Numbered from the stretch's first letter, positions 17,806-30,153 are shown. The stretch is 64,000 nucleotides of DNA from Embleya scabrispora DSM 41855 (GCF_000372745.1 NZ_KB889574.1:1-64000), one strand, 5' to 3'. Program-made: numbers and translations. The notes: generated by a model not told the origin, from the sequence alone.

Positions 17806-19650
17806 TCAGCCCGCGATCGACAGGTGTCCGCGCGCGTGCTCGTAGTACGCACCGGCGGTGCCCCACAGGTCGTCCCGCCCGCGTACGGTCAGCCAGTAGC
17901 GGACGCCGGACGTGGTGCGGACCACCAGGTCCTTGCCGTGGTAGGTGGTCAGGTCCTGCCCACGCCAGACGTACTCCCACTCCGCGGCCTCGTGCCCGCG
18001 GTAGTCGGTGGCCCGCAGGAGCAGGCGTTCGTAGTCCTCGCCGTCCAACCGCTCGCGGCCGCCGACGCTGCCGTGCTCGCGGTGCGCCACGGACTCCTCG
18101 GGGGCCATCACGATGCCCCGGTCGACGGTGACGGTCACCGAGATCAGCCGGTCCGGATCGGCCACCGTCAGTCCGCTGGGGCTGTCCGTGCAGGTCCAGC
18201 CCTCCGGGACGGGCAGGGCGAAGCCGAGATCGGTGCGTCGCCGTCGGCGCAGTCGCGGTATCACCTTGTTGTCCACGAGCGGGCCGACCACCAGGCAGCC
18301 GCCGATCAGGGCCCCCACGACGATCGGGTTCGGATTGATCTGCGCTGCCTCCAGCGCGCCCCCGGCGATCACTCCGAGCAACATCGCGACCGGTACGGAC
18401 CGGGAGATCCGCCGGTGCGGCAGCACCAGCCACACGCTCAAGGCGAGCGCGAGCAGCACGATCGTGTACATCCCGGTCCAGCTGCCGAACGCGGCCAGCC
18501 AGCGCGCGCCGGCGGCGGTGGCAATGCCGACCGAGGTCAGGATGGTCGTCCAGTGTCGGAACCACCAGCGCGGCCAGCGCCGGTAGCGCGCCCGAAAGAC
18601 GCCGCCCTCACGGGGCAGCCGCACGTTGGGCGAGGTCTCGTGCAGACTGCCCCGGCGCACCGAAGAGGCACCGGTGCCGGTTTTGCCCGGCGGGCGAGGG
18701 GCCCGCCGCGCGACCGCCGGCTGCGACCGGCCGGACACTCGCACGCCGTGCCGACGGACCGTGCCCGGTCGGGTCCGGTCCGGTACGAAGCGCTCCGCGA
18801 TCAGACCGGCGGCGGGTGTGGGCGCCCCCTCGGCGACCTCCATGAGCAGATCGCGCACCTCCTCCGCGGAGCCGCGCCGAGCGGGGTCCTTGACCATCAG
18901 CGCCTTGAGCACCGGGGTCAGCGGGCCGGCCAGGAAGATCTCCGGAAAGCGGCCCGCGGCGACCGCGCCGAGCGTCGCCGCGTGCGTGTTGCGGCGAAAC
19001 GCCGGGCGGCCCTCGACCGCCTCGAACAAGGTCGCGCCCAGCGACCACAGGTCGGCCTCCGGCCCCGGCTGCTCGCCCGCGATCTGCTCGGGTGCCAGGT
19101 ATTCGGGCGATCCCACCATCGCGCCGGCCTGGGTGAGGGTCGCGCTGTCCTCGACCGAGGCGACCCCGAAGTCGGAGAGCACGACCCGGCCGTTGCGCGC
19201 GAGCAGCACGTTGGCGGGCTTGACGTCGCGGTGCAGGACACCGGCCTCGTGCGCGGCCTCCAGTGCGGCGAGCAGCCGCAGGCCCAACTCGGCGACCTGC
19301 TCGGGCGGGATCGGCCCCTCCTTGTCCAACTCCTGGGCCAGCGAGAGACCGCGGACCAGTTCCATCACGATCAGCGGCCGCCCGTCCTCCTCGGCCACGT
19401 CGAAGATGGTCACCACGTTGGGGTGGTCGATCCGGGCCGCCGCCCGGGCCTCGCGCAACATCCGCGCGCTCAGCGTGCTGCGGTCGTCGTCGTCCACATA
19501 GCGGGGCAGCCGCATCTCCTTGACCGCCACGTCGCGGTCGAGCATGGTGTCCACGGCCCGCCACACCGTGCCCATCCCGCCCCGGCCCAGTCGGTCACCC
19601 AGGCGATATCGCCCCGCGACCAAACGCTCGGGTGCTTCCGGGTCGGTCAA
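17806..19650 (-). CDS. polytopic Ser/Thr protein kinase (kinase 4)
   Basis: A Hanks-type kinase of about 614 residues from a TTG at 19650 preceded by GGGAG at good spacing. This start gives the same short N-terminus as the other three kinases. An ATG at 19704 (18 more codons, also with a GGAG) is the alternative. Motifs: GRGGMGTV, Lys44 in AVKE, HRDVKPAN (140-147), DFG (160-162), APEQ. A basic linker is followed by about four closely spaced membrane segments, then RLRRRRRTD and a C-terminal domain with LPVPEGWTC and AAEWEYVWRG, akin to kinases 1 and 3. An even number of segments and the Arg cluster suggest that this domain is cytoplasmic. It is the first gene of the array. Confidence 0.9.
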   Translation of the reverse strand: MTDPEAPERLVAGRYRLGDRLGRGGMGTVWRAVDTMLDRDVAVKEMRLPRYVDDDDRSTLSARMLREARAAARIDHPNVVTIFDVAEEDGRPLIVMELVRGLSLAQELDKEGPIPPEQVAELGLRLLAALEAAHEAGVLHRDVKPANVLLARNGRVVLSDFGVASVEDSATLTQAGAMVGSPEYLAPEQIAGEQPGPEADLWSLGATLFEAVEGRPAFRRNTHAATLGAVAAGRFPEIFLAGPLTPVLKALMVKDPARRGSAEEVRDLLMEVAEGAPTPAAGLIAERFVPDRTRPGTVRRHGVRVSGRSQPAVARRAPRPPGKTGTGASSVRRGSLHETSPNVRLPREGGVFRARYRRWPRWWFRHWTTILTSVGIATAAGARWLAAFGSWTGMYTIVLLALALSVWLVLPHRRISRSVPVAMLLGVIAGGALEAAQINPNPIVVGALIGGCLVVGPLVDNKVIPRLRRRRRTDLGFALPVPEGWTCTDSPSGLTVADPDRLISVTVTVDRGIVMAPEESVAHREHGSVGGRERLDGEDYERLLLRATDYRGHEAAEWEYVWRGQDLTTYHGKDLVVRTTSGVRYWLTVRGRDDLWGTAGAYYEHARGHLSIAG

Positions 19651-19913
19651 GTCTCTCGCTCCCCATGCAGCCGCGGCCCCGCCCCGCGATCGGGTGGTTG
19701 CCATTCCCATACTCCAGTCCGGCGGCTCGCGGGGTCCACCGGTTCGGGGACGAACATCGCCGAAAGACACCTGGCCGGCGTATCGGTGGAACGCGGCGAC
19801 GCCCGGGAAGGTGCCCACACCGCCCGGCGATCAACCGTTGCGGGCCCGACCGCCCGGACCCGCACCGCGGCCGAATCGGCTCCGGGTGGGCGGCTCCCGA
19901 CCGCGACGCACCC

Positions 19914-21620
19914 TCAGCCGGGCACGATGTCCTCCGCACCCAGCCGCACGGCGTCCGCCGTGTGGTCGTCCATCTGTTCCTGCGAGGAGCGCTCCGCCTC
20001 GATCCGCTTGAGGTAGTAGTCCACCTCCCGCCGTTGCCGCTCCTCCTCCCACCCGAGTTCCCGAGCCATCAGTGCGGCACACGCGCGGGCGGCCCGGGCG
20101 CCGCGGTCGAACATCTCGATCGACACCCGGGTCCGCCGATCCAGCACGTCGTCCAGGTGCAGCGCGCCCTCGTGGGTGCACGCGTACACCACCTCGGCGG
20201 CCAGATAGTCGTCCGCGCCGTCCAGCGGATACGCCAACTCCGGCTCGTTCGCGATCAGCGCGAGCAGTTCCTCGATCATCGAGCCGTACCGGTTCAGCAG
20301 GTGCTCCACCCGGGCCACGTGCAGCCCGGTTCGGCCCGCGATCGAGGCCCGCGCGTTCCACAGCGCCGGATACCCCTCCGCGCCCGCCAGCGGCACCGTC
20401 TCGGTGCAACTCGGCGCAACCTTGCGATCCAGGCCGTGTACGGCCGCGTCCACCGCGTCCGAGGCCATCACCCGATACGTCGTGTACTTGCCGCCCGCGA
20501 CCACCACCAGGCCGGGCACCGGGTGCGCGACGGTGTGCTCGCGCGAGAGTTGCGACGTGGCGTCGAACTCGCCCGCCAGCAGCGGCCGCAGGCCCGCGTA
20601 CACGCCCTCGACGTCCTCGCGGGTGAGCGGCACCGCCAGCACTCGATTGACGTGCTCCAGCAGATATTCGATGTCCGCCCGGCTCGCCGCGGGGTGCACC
20701 TTGTCCAGGTCCCAGCGGGTGTCCGTGGTGCCCACGATCCAGTGCCGCCCCCAGGGGATCACGAACAGCACGCTCTTCTCGGTGCGCAGGATCAGGCCGG
20801 TCGAGGAGTGGATCCGGTCCTTGGGCACCACCAGGTGGATGCCCTTGGACGCGCGCACATGGAACTGCCCGCGCTCGCCGACCATGGCCTGCGTCTCGTC
20901 CGTCCACACCCCGGTCGCGTTGACCACCTGCCCGGCCCGGATGTCGTACGTCCCACCGGTCTCCATGTCGCGCACGTGCACGCCCACCACCCGCTCGCCC
21001 TCGCGCAGGAATCCGGTCACCGCGGCGCGCGAGGCCACCTGCGCGCCGTAGCCGGCCGCGGTGCGCACCAGCGTCATCGTGTAGCGCGCGTCGTCCATCT
21101 GCGCGTCGTAGTACTGCACCGCGCCCACCAGCGAGTCCTTGCGCAACGCCGGTGCCAGGCGCAGCGCCTGACGCCGAGTCAACTGCCGGTGCCGGGGCAG
21201 TCCGCGGCTGCGCCCGGCGGAGGCCGCCATCGTGTCGTAGAGCGTCACCCCGGCGGTGACGTACGGCCGTTCCCAGCCGCGCCGGCGCAGCGGATACAGG
21301 AACGACACCGGCTTGACCAGGTGTGGCGCGAGCGTCTGCAGCAGCAGCCCGCGCTCGCGCAACGCCTCGCGCACCAGCGCGAAATCGAGCATCTCCAGGT
21401 AGCGCAGGCCGCCGTGGATCAGCTTGCTGGATCGGCTGGAGGTACCGGACGCCCAGTCGCGCGCCTCCAGCAGGCCCACCGACAGGCCGCGCGTGGCCGC
21501 GTCGAGGGCGGTACCCGCACCGACCACGCCGCCGCCCACCACGACCACGTCCGACTCGCGTTCGGCCATCCGCCGCAGCGCCCGCGTGCGCGCCTCGGGT
21601 CCCATCGCCGTGGTCCGCAT
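19914..21620 (-). CDS. glpD: glycerol-3-phosphate dehydrogenase, FAD-dependent
   Basis: Oxidises sn-glycerol-3-phosphate to dihydroxyacetone phosphate at the membrane and feeds electrons to the quinone pool. The protein has 568 residues. The N-terminal FAD site is VVVGGGVVGAGTALDAATRG, followed by the family block TSSRSSKLIHGGLRYLE. YDAQMDDARYT and GGKYTTYRVMA are further GlpD signatures. The C-terminal helical domain (about 410-568) contains EVVYACTHEGALHLDDVL. The ATG at 21620 follows GGAGGTGGCTG. There are no glpF or glpK neighbours in the window; the gene lies 210 bases after guaB3 and is read in the same direction as the kinase genes. Confidence 0.94.
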   Translation of the reverse strand: MRTTAMGPEARTRALRRMAERESDVVVVGGGVVGAGTALDAATRGLSVGLLEARDWASGTSSRSSKLIHGGLRYLEMLDFALVREALRERGLLLQTLAPHLVKPVSFLYPLRRRGWERPYVTAGVTLYDTMAASAGRSRGLPRHRQLTRRQALRLAPALRKDSLVGAVQYYDAQMDDARYTMTLVRTAAGYGAQVASRAAVTGFLREGERVVGVHVRDMETGGTYDIRAGQVVNATGVWTDETQAMVGERGQFHVRASKGIHLVVPKDRIHSSTGLILRTEKSVLFVIPWGRHWIVGTTDTRWDLDKVHPAASRADIEYLLEHVNRVLAVPLTREDVEGVYAGLRPLLAGEFDATSQLSREHTVAHPVPGLVVVAGGKYTTYRVMASDAVDAAVHGLDRKVAPSCTETVPLAGAEGYPALWNARASIAGRTGLHVARVEHLLNRYGSMIEELLALIANEPELAYPLDGADDYLAAEVVYACTHEGALHLDDVLDRRTRVSIEMFDRGARAARACAALMARELGWEEERQRREVDYYLKRIEAERSSQEQMDDHTADAVRLGAEDIVPG

Positions 21621-21779
21621 CAGCCACCTCCGAAACCGATCCTCACCTACCGGACCACACCGATCGGGCGACTCGCCCCTCCCCCGCCTACCCAATGCCC
21701 GTGGACCGGACCACGTGCTCCGTCGTTCCCGGTGGGTTCGGGCACCGACACCGCGCCCGCGCGATTCGTCGCCGCAACC

Positions 21780-21820
21780 GCGAACGGCCCCGAACACCGG
21801 TGGTGTTCGGGGCCGTTCGC
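21780..21820 (-). terminator. terminator of guaB3
   Basis: CGAACGGCCCCGAACACC pairs perfectly with GGTGTTCGGGGCCGTTCG around GGT. A further G-C closes a 19-bp stem. It is placed ten bases after the guaB3 stop. Confidence 0.88.
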
Positions 21821-21829
21821 GGATTTCGG

Positions 21830-22945
21830 TCAGTGCGCGGGCGAGACCGTGACCTCGACCTGCTGGAACTTCTTCAGCTCCGAGTAGCCCGTGGTGGCCA
21901 TCGCCCGACGCAGCGCGCCGAACAGGTTCATCGAGCCGTCGGACACGTGCGAGGGACCGAGCAGGATCTCCTCCAGCGTGCCGACCGCGCCCAGGTTCAT
22001 CCGCCGACCGCGCGGCAGCTCGGGGTGGTGCGCCTCCGAGCCCCAGTGCTGACCGGCGCCGGGGGCGTCGCTCGCCCGGGCCAGGGCCGAGCCGATCATC
22101 ACCGCGTCCGCGCCGCACGCGACGGCCTTGGCGATGTCGCCGCTGCGACCCACGCTGCCGTCGGCGACCACGTGCACGTACCGACCGCCCGACTCGTCGA
22201 GGTAGTCGCGGCGCGCCTCGGCCACGTCCGCCACCGCGGTCGCCATCGGCACCGCCACGCCCAGCACGCCGCGGGTGGTGTGCGCCGCGCCGCCGCCGAA
22301 GCCGACCAGGACACCGGCCGCGCCGGCCCGCATCAGGTGCAGGGCCCCCTGGTAGGTCGCACAGCCGCCGACGATCACCGGCACGTCGAGGTCGTAGATG
22401 AACTGCTTGAGGTTCAGCGGCTCGGCCCGGCCGGACACGTGCTCGGCCGAGACCGTGGTGCCGCGGATCACGAACACGTCGACGCCCGCGTCGATCACGG
22501 CCTTGTGGTACTGGGCGGTGCGCTGCGGCGACAGTGCGGCGGCGGTGACCACGCCCGAGTCGCGGATCTGCTTGATCCGCGCGCCGATCAGCTCCTCCTT
22601 GATCGGCTCGGCGTAGATCTCCTGCATCCGCCGGGTGGCCGCGTCCTCGTCCAGCGCGCCGATCTCCTCGATCAGCGGCGTCGGGTCCTCGTAGCGCGTC
22701 CACAGCCCTTCGAGGTTGAGCACACCCAGGCCGCCCATGCGACCGACCTCGATCGCGGTCTGCGGCGACACGACACTGTCCATCGGCGCCGTCAGGAACG
22801 GCAGCTCGAACCGGTACGCGTCGATCTGCCACGCGATCGAGACCTCTTCGGGGTCCCGGGTCCGCCGGCTGGGGACGATGGCGACGTCGTCGAAGTGATA
22901 GGCACGCCGGCCACGCTTGCCCCGGCCGATTTCGACCTCAGTCAC
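21830..22945 (-). CDS. guaB3: GuaB3-family IMP dehydrogenase-related protein
   Basis: A 371-residue (beta/alpha)8 barrel protein of the IMPDH/GMP reductase superfamily without a CBS pair. Barrel motifs are FDDVAIVPSRRTRDP, APMDSVVSPQTA, the phosphate loops VHVVADGSVGRSGDIAKA and ACGADAVMIGSALA, and a C-terminal MATTGYSELKKFQ. Where IMPDH has its catalytic Cys (GSICTTR in guaB of this window), this protein has GGGAAHTTRGV, with His at that point. GuaB3 proteins are widespread in actinobacteria; a cyanobacterial member has been reported to work as a GMP reductase. Whether this one is catalytic is open. It lies 123 bases downstream of guaB in the same direction. Confidence 0.92.
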   Translation of the reverse strand: MTEVEIGRGKRGRRAYHFDDVAIVPSRRTRDPEEVSIAWQIDAYRFELPFLTAPMDSVVSPQTAIEVGRMGGLGVLNLEGLWTRYEDPTPLIEEIGALDEDAATRRMQEIYAEPIKEELIGARIKQIRDSGVVTAAALSPQRTAQYHKAVIDAGVDVFVIRGTTVSAEHVSGRAEPLNLKQFIYDLDVPVIVGGCATYQGALHLMRAGAAGVLVGFGGGAAHTTRGVLGVAVPMATAVADVAEARRDYLDESGGRYVHVVADGSVGRSGDIAKAVACGADAVMIGSALARASDAPGAGQHWGSEAHHPELPRGRRMNLGAVGTLEEILLGPSHVSDGSMNLFGALRRAMATTGYSELKKFQQVEVTVSPAH

Positions 22946-23068
22946 GTTGCGCCTCTCCTGCTGGAATCGGTGGATGGGAAAATCCCCGCGTCCCAGGGTA
23001 CGGGGCGGGAAAACCGGCGAGGGGCCCCGCCCGCGGTACGGACGAAGCCCCTCGGCGTGCGATGCGAC

Positions 23069-24997
<1,929 letters not shown>

Positions 24998-25001
<4 letters not shown>

Positions 25002-25591
25002 GCGGTCTTCTCCTCGCCCGCCAACGCCCTCAGGCGAGTCAGCGCACGGTGCTGCGCGACTCGCACCGCGCCGGGCGACATGCCCATCGCCCGCCCGGTT
25101 TCCTCGGCGGAGAGCCCGACGGCGACCCGCAGCACGAGCAGTTCGCGCAGGTTGTCGGGAAGTCGGCCGAGCAGGGCCCGGGCGTGTGCGGCGTCACTGC
25201 GGCGCACCACCTGATCCTCGGGGCCCGGATGGTCGTCCACCGCCTCGGGCAGATCGCACGTGGGCACCGCGCCGCGCATCGCGGCGCGCTGCACGTCGAC
25301 CACCTTGTGTGCCGCGATGCCGAACACGAACGCCTCGAACGGACGGCCCTCGTCGCGATAGCGCGGCAGCGCCGACAACACCGCCAGGCAGACTTCCTGC
25401 GCGGCGTCGTCCGCCGCGTGCTCGGCGCCCGATACCCGACCCAGTCGGGCCCGGCAGTAGCGCAACACCAGTGGTCGGACGTACGCGAGCAGTTCGTCGG
25501 TCGCCTGCACGTCCCCCTGGACCGCGCGAACCACGACGGCACGCATGCCGTCGTCGGCCTGCGCGTGTGCTTCGTACGGCTCGTCCGGCAT
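24998..25591 (-). CDS. shbA: ECF-type RNA polymerase sigma factor, ShbA/SigD group
   Basis: About 197 residues from the ATG at 25591 ([10 protein letters not shown]); an ATG at 25612 is the alternative start. Region 2 is present: [42 protein letters not shown] and [20 protein letters not shown]. Region 4 is [40 protein letters not shown]. In Streptomyces the sigma factor at this position, between bldM and guaB, is ShbA, which drives transcription of the principal sigma gene hrdB. Position and sequence agree with that here. The downstream 68-residue gene is translationally coupled. The 230-base upstream gap to bldM contains no second gene. Confidence 0.88.
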
Positions 25592-25824
25592 TCGCTCGGG
25601 GGTCCCACCCATGCCATTCAGTATGCAGGGATCGGCGACCGAATCGCGGCCATGCCGACCCGGGGGACTCATCCGGCCCCCCGGGCAACGGCAATCACGG
25701 CACGGACCCTCGCCCGTCGGGGGCCGCCGGCACGCGCCTCATCGCACAAGTCCCCACCGACCGTGCCCACCCGGGGAGCATCCCCCCGGGCCCCCACGGC
25801 CGGTGGAGTCCTCGCGTGCGTGCG

Positions 25825-26436
25825 TCATCGCACGAGTCCCCACCGGAATCCGAGCGCGACCGCGTGGGCCCGGTCGGATGCGCCCAGCTTCTTGAACAGC
25901 CGGCGCGCGTGGGTCTTGACCGTGTCCTCCGACAGGAACAGCTCACGCCCGATCTCGGCGTTGCTGCGCCCGTGGCTCATGCCTTCGAGCACCTGGATCT
26001 CACGCGCCGTCAGGGTCGGCGCCACGCCCATGTCGGGCGAGCGCAGTCGCCGGGGCGCGAGCCGCCAGGTCGGGTCGGCGAGCGCCTGGGAGACGGTCGC
26101 GCGCAACTCCGCGCGCGACGCGTCCTTGTGCAGATATCCCCGAGCCCCGGCGGCGACCGCGAGGGCCACGCCGTCCAGGTCCTCGGCCATCGTCAGCATG
26201 ATCACCCGTGCGCCGGGGTCGCCGGCCAAAAGGCGGCGCACCGCCTCGACGCCGCCGAGCCCGGGCATCCGCACGTCCATGAGGACGAGGTCGGACCGCT
26301 CCGCGCCCCAGCGCCGCAGTACCTCCTCGCCGCTCGTGGCCGTCGTCACCCTCTCGACGCCGGGGACCGTGGCCACCGCCCGCCGCAGGGTCTCCCGGAC
26401 CAGCGGGGAATCGTCGCAGACCAGGACGGTCGTCAT
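25825..26436 (-). CDS. bldM: developmental response regulator BldM
   Basis: Exactly 203 residues, the length of Streptomyces BldM, from the ATG at 26436. The receiver domain has DD at 8-9 and Asp54 in LMDVRMPG. It lacks a normal phosphorylation set, consistent with the known phosphorylation independence of BldM. The C-terminal LuxR/FixJ helix-turn-helix is TAREIQVLEGMSHGRSNAEIGRELFLSEDTVKTHARRLFKKLG. BldM works as a homodimer on early aerial growth genes and as a heterodimer with WhiI on late sporulation genes. There is no adjacent histidine kinase. The divergent neighbour is whiD, with 504 bases between them for both promoter regions. Confidence 0.93.
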   Translation of the reverse strand: MTTVLVCDDSPLVRETLRRAVATVPGVERVTTATSGEEVLRRWGAERSDLVLMDVRMPGLGGVEAVRRLLAGDPGARVIMLTMAEDLDGVALAVAAGARGYLHKDASRAELRATVSQALADPTWRLAPRRLRSPDMGVAPTLTAREIQVLEGMSHGRSNAEIGRELFLSEDTVKTHARRLFKKLGASDRAHAVALGFRWGLVR

Positions 26437-26940
26437 CGCCGGCCTCCGCAGTGGATCCGCGTCACGTTGAGCCTCCACGCCTGTACGTACCGTTTCCTTT
26501 GCGGTGGTCCCGAAGGACGGTGGACGGGGTTCGACCCCGGCCCCTCCTCATCGCCAACCGCTTCACCCACCCCAACGAGCATCACTCGAAAGGGTTACGG
26601 GGGGAGTTCCGCTCCGCCGTTACGACAACGAGACGACCGAGCCCGAGGACACGCACGGGTGATCTCTCGCGTACCCACCGTCACATTCCACCGCGATCCC
26701 TCCCCGAATCCCGCCCGGAGTACGCCCGCTCACGCCCCCATACGACCCCATACGCCACCAGAGTGAGTAATTTTTTCTGCTTTCCGTGCATAAGTGGGAA
26801 TTAGGATTGGAACTGATCAATTCGTGACACAGTCGCACCTACTTCTGATCGCTTGATCACGACTGTTCTGCACGGTCCGCACCAGAGGTGGCAACCCTGC
26901 TCACCGACAACTCGTACGCGATAAGCAAGAGGGACGAGTC
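26437..26940. other. 504-bp divergent control region between bldM and whiD
   Basis: No gene is seen here. The right half is AT-rich for this genome (TAATTTTTTCTGCTTTCC near 26768-26785 and GGAATTAGGATTGGAACTG near 26798-26816). It contains TGATC three times (26816, about 26845 and 26854) and GTGACACAG at 26823-26831, which has the GACAC core bound by WhiA. A BldM/WhiI-like site lies at 26647-26662. The promoters themselves cannot be fixed by eye. Confidence 0.55.
26647..26662 (+). promoter_or_regulatory. candidate BldM-WhiI heterodimer site
   Basis: GGACACGCACGGGTGA fits the reported group II BldM-WhiI pattern TGnnCCGnnCGGGTGA at all but two defined positions, including the whole CGGGTGA half. 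It lies 211 bases upstream of bldM and 279 bases upstream of whiD. The consensus is from memory of the Streptomyces literature. Confidence 0.4.
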
Positions 26941-27282
26941 ATGGCTGATTTCTCGCGACTCCCCGGCCCCAACGCCGATCTGTGGGACTGGCAGCTCTCG
27001 GCAGCCTGTCGCGGAGTCGACAGCGCACTGTTCTTCCACCCCGAAGGCGAGCGCGGCGCCGCCAGGGTCGCCCGGGAGGCTTCGGCCAAGGAAGTCTGCA
27101 TGCGGTGTCCGGTCCGTCGCCAATGCGCCACGCACGCCCTCAAGGTGCGCGAGCCGTATGGCGTGTGGGGCGGGCTCACCGAGGACGAACGAGTCGAACT
27201 CGACAGCGACCGCCGACACGGGGTCGCCGCGGAACGGGCGGCGGCCGTGGCGCACCGCGGCACCGAGGCGCTGAGGCACTGA
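26941..27282 (+). CDS. whiD: WhiB-family iron-sulfur regulator WhiD
   Basis: A 113-residue Wbl protein. The four Cys that hold the 4Fe-4S cluster are at 23, 53, 56 and 62 (AACRG, VCMRCPV, QCATHA). The G(V/I)W turn is YGVWGGLTEDER, and the C-terminal part is basic (DSDRRHG). The N-terminus MADFSRLPGPNADLWDWQL is nearly that of S. coelicolor WhiD, which is required in late sporulation for spore wall and septum quality and binds the principal sigma factor. The ATG at 26941 has GAGGGACGAG upstream. It stands alone, divergent from bldM and closed by a 19-bp terminator. Confidence 0.94.
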   Translation: MADFSRLPGPNADLWDWQLSAACRGVDSALFFHPEGERGAARVAREASAKEVCMRCPVRRQCATHALKVREPYGVWGGLTEDERVELDSDRRHGVAAERAAAVAHRGTEALRH

Positions 27283-27301
27283 GACATCGAAGGCCACCAC
27301 C

Positions 27302-27353
27302 GACGAAGCTCGGCGGCCCGCCCCGGATTCGGGACGGGCCGCCGAGCTTCGTC
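27302..27353. terminator. bidirectional terminator between whiD and the SDR gene
   Basis: GACGAAGCTCGGCGGCCCG pairs without mismatch over 19 bp with CGGGCCGCCGAGCTTCGTC around a 14-base loop, between two convergent genes. Confidence 0.92.
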
Positions 27354-27386
27354 ACGCACGTGTCACCACGTGCGGCCGACGGTCGC

Positions 27387-28205
27387 CTACCGGAAGGCGG
27401 ACATGTCCATCTCCCACACCTTGGGCCAGTCCTTGCCCCGGAACGCCGCGTCGGTGCCACCGTCGCAGAAGACCACCGAGCCGACGAAGAACGACGACTC
27501 GCCGCCGAGCAGGAACGCCACCAGCGCGGCGATCTCCTCGGGGCGACCGCCCCGGCCGGCCGGGATCGTGCTCAGGAACATCTCCATACCCTCGGCGGTC
27601 AGCGGGTCCTTGCGCCCCTCGGCCGTCATCGGGGTCTCGATCAGGCCCGGCGCGATCGCGTTCAGCCGGATCCCGTCCGCGATGTACTCGGCGCACCTGG
27701 TCCGCGCGTACCAGGCGAGCGCGGCCTTGGTCGCCGGGTACGCCTGGATCGCGGCGAGCTCGCCGAACGCCTCGGTGGCCTTGGCCGCGCCCGCCTCGTC
27801 GCCCGCCAGACACAACTCGGCCACCTCGACCGGCCAGTTCGGCTGAGCCGTCGTGGAATTGGAGCTGATCAGCACGACGGACGCGTTCGTCCCGGCCGCG
27901 AGCAGCGGGCGCAGTCCCTCCAGGAGAGCGATCGCGCCGAAGTAGTTCACCGACACCAGCAGGCCGCCCGGGCGTCCGGTGGCCGCCGCCAGGCCGGCGA
28001 AGGGCACGAAGCCGTCCAGCGCGCCGCCGGACAGCTCGGTGACCTTCGTGATCGCCTCGGTGCGGCCCTCGGCGGTGCTCAGGTCCACCTCGACGTCGGC
28101 GTCGTGCAGGTCGACGCCGATCACCCGGTGACCGTCCGCCTCCAGGCGGGCCTTGGTGGCGGCGCCCAGGCCCGAGGCCGCGCCGGTGATCGCGTAGGTG
28201 CCCAT
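27387..28205 (-). CDS. short-chain dehydrogenase/reductase
   Basis: A classical SDR of 272 residues starting at the ATG at 28205 (GAAGGAGAAGC upstream). The nucleotide loop is ITGAASGLGAAT (about 6-17). The catalytic Ser lies in VVLISSNSTT and the Tyr-Lys pair in AYPATKAALAWYAR. The APGLIETPM loop and the C-terminal FFVGSVVFCDGGTDAA are also typical. The order and the ASGLG form resemble 3-alpha-hydroxysteroid dehydrogenase/carbonyl reductase-like SDRs. The substrate cannot be assigned. It is isolated by terminators on both sides. Confidence 0.88.
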   Translation of the reverse strand: MGTYAITGAASGLGAATKARLEADGHRVIGVDLHDADVEVDLSTAEGRTEAITKVTELSGGALDGFVPFAGLAAATGRPGGLLVSVNYFGAIALLEGLRPLLAAGTNASVVLISSNSTTAQPNWPVEVAELCLAGDEAGAAKATEAFGELAAIQAYPATKAALAWYARTRCAEYIADGIRLNAIAPGLIETPMTAEGRKDPLTAEGMEMFLSTIPAGRGGRPEEIAALVAFLLGGESSFFVGSVVFCDGGTDAAFRGKDWPKVWEMDMSAFR

Positions 28206-28325
28206 GCTTCTCCTTCGATGGTGCTCGACCGACGGCACTGGACGACAGTCGCCCGACCAGGCTCCTGACGGACCGTCAGTTATCGGCTCCGGGCACTCTC
28301 GCAGATCGGGCCGGCACCGGAAAGG

Positions 28326-28365
28326 CCGACGGGCCCGACCGCTGGGAAGCGGTCGGGCCCGTCGG
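28326..28365 (-). terminator. terminator of groEL
   Basis: CCGACGGGCCCGACCGCT pairs without mismatch over 18 bp with AGCGGTCGGGCCCGTCGG around a GGGA loop, 25 bases after the groEL stop. Confidence 0.92.
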
Positions 28366-28390
28366 GGTGTCGCGGGTGTCGCGGGTGGGA

Positions 28391-30043
<1,653 letters not shown>

Positions 30044-30153
30044 CTAGTCGACGTCGTACAACCGACTCCGCCCCGGGTCCACCGGCCGCGAGGGCAGGGC
30101 GATCCGGGGCGGGGTCGTCGAACCGTCACCGGTTCCGGCGCGTCAGCGCGATG

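Noticed and set aside
12175..20016. Very long plus-strand open frames (more than 1200 codons each) antisense to the four kinases
   Set aside because: They are GC-skew shadows of the minus-strand kinases: the products are Arg/Gly/His-rich, have no domain pattern, and the opposite strand holds complete catalytic motifs.
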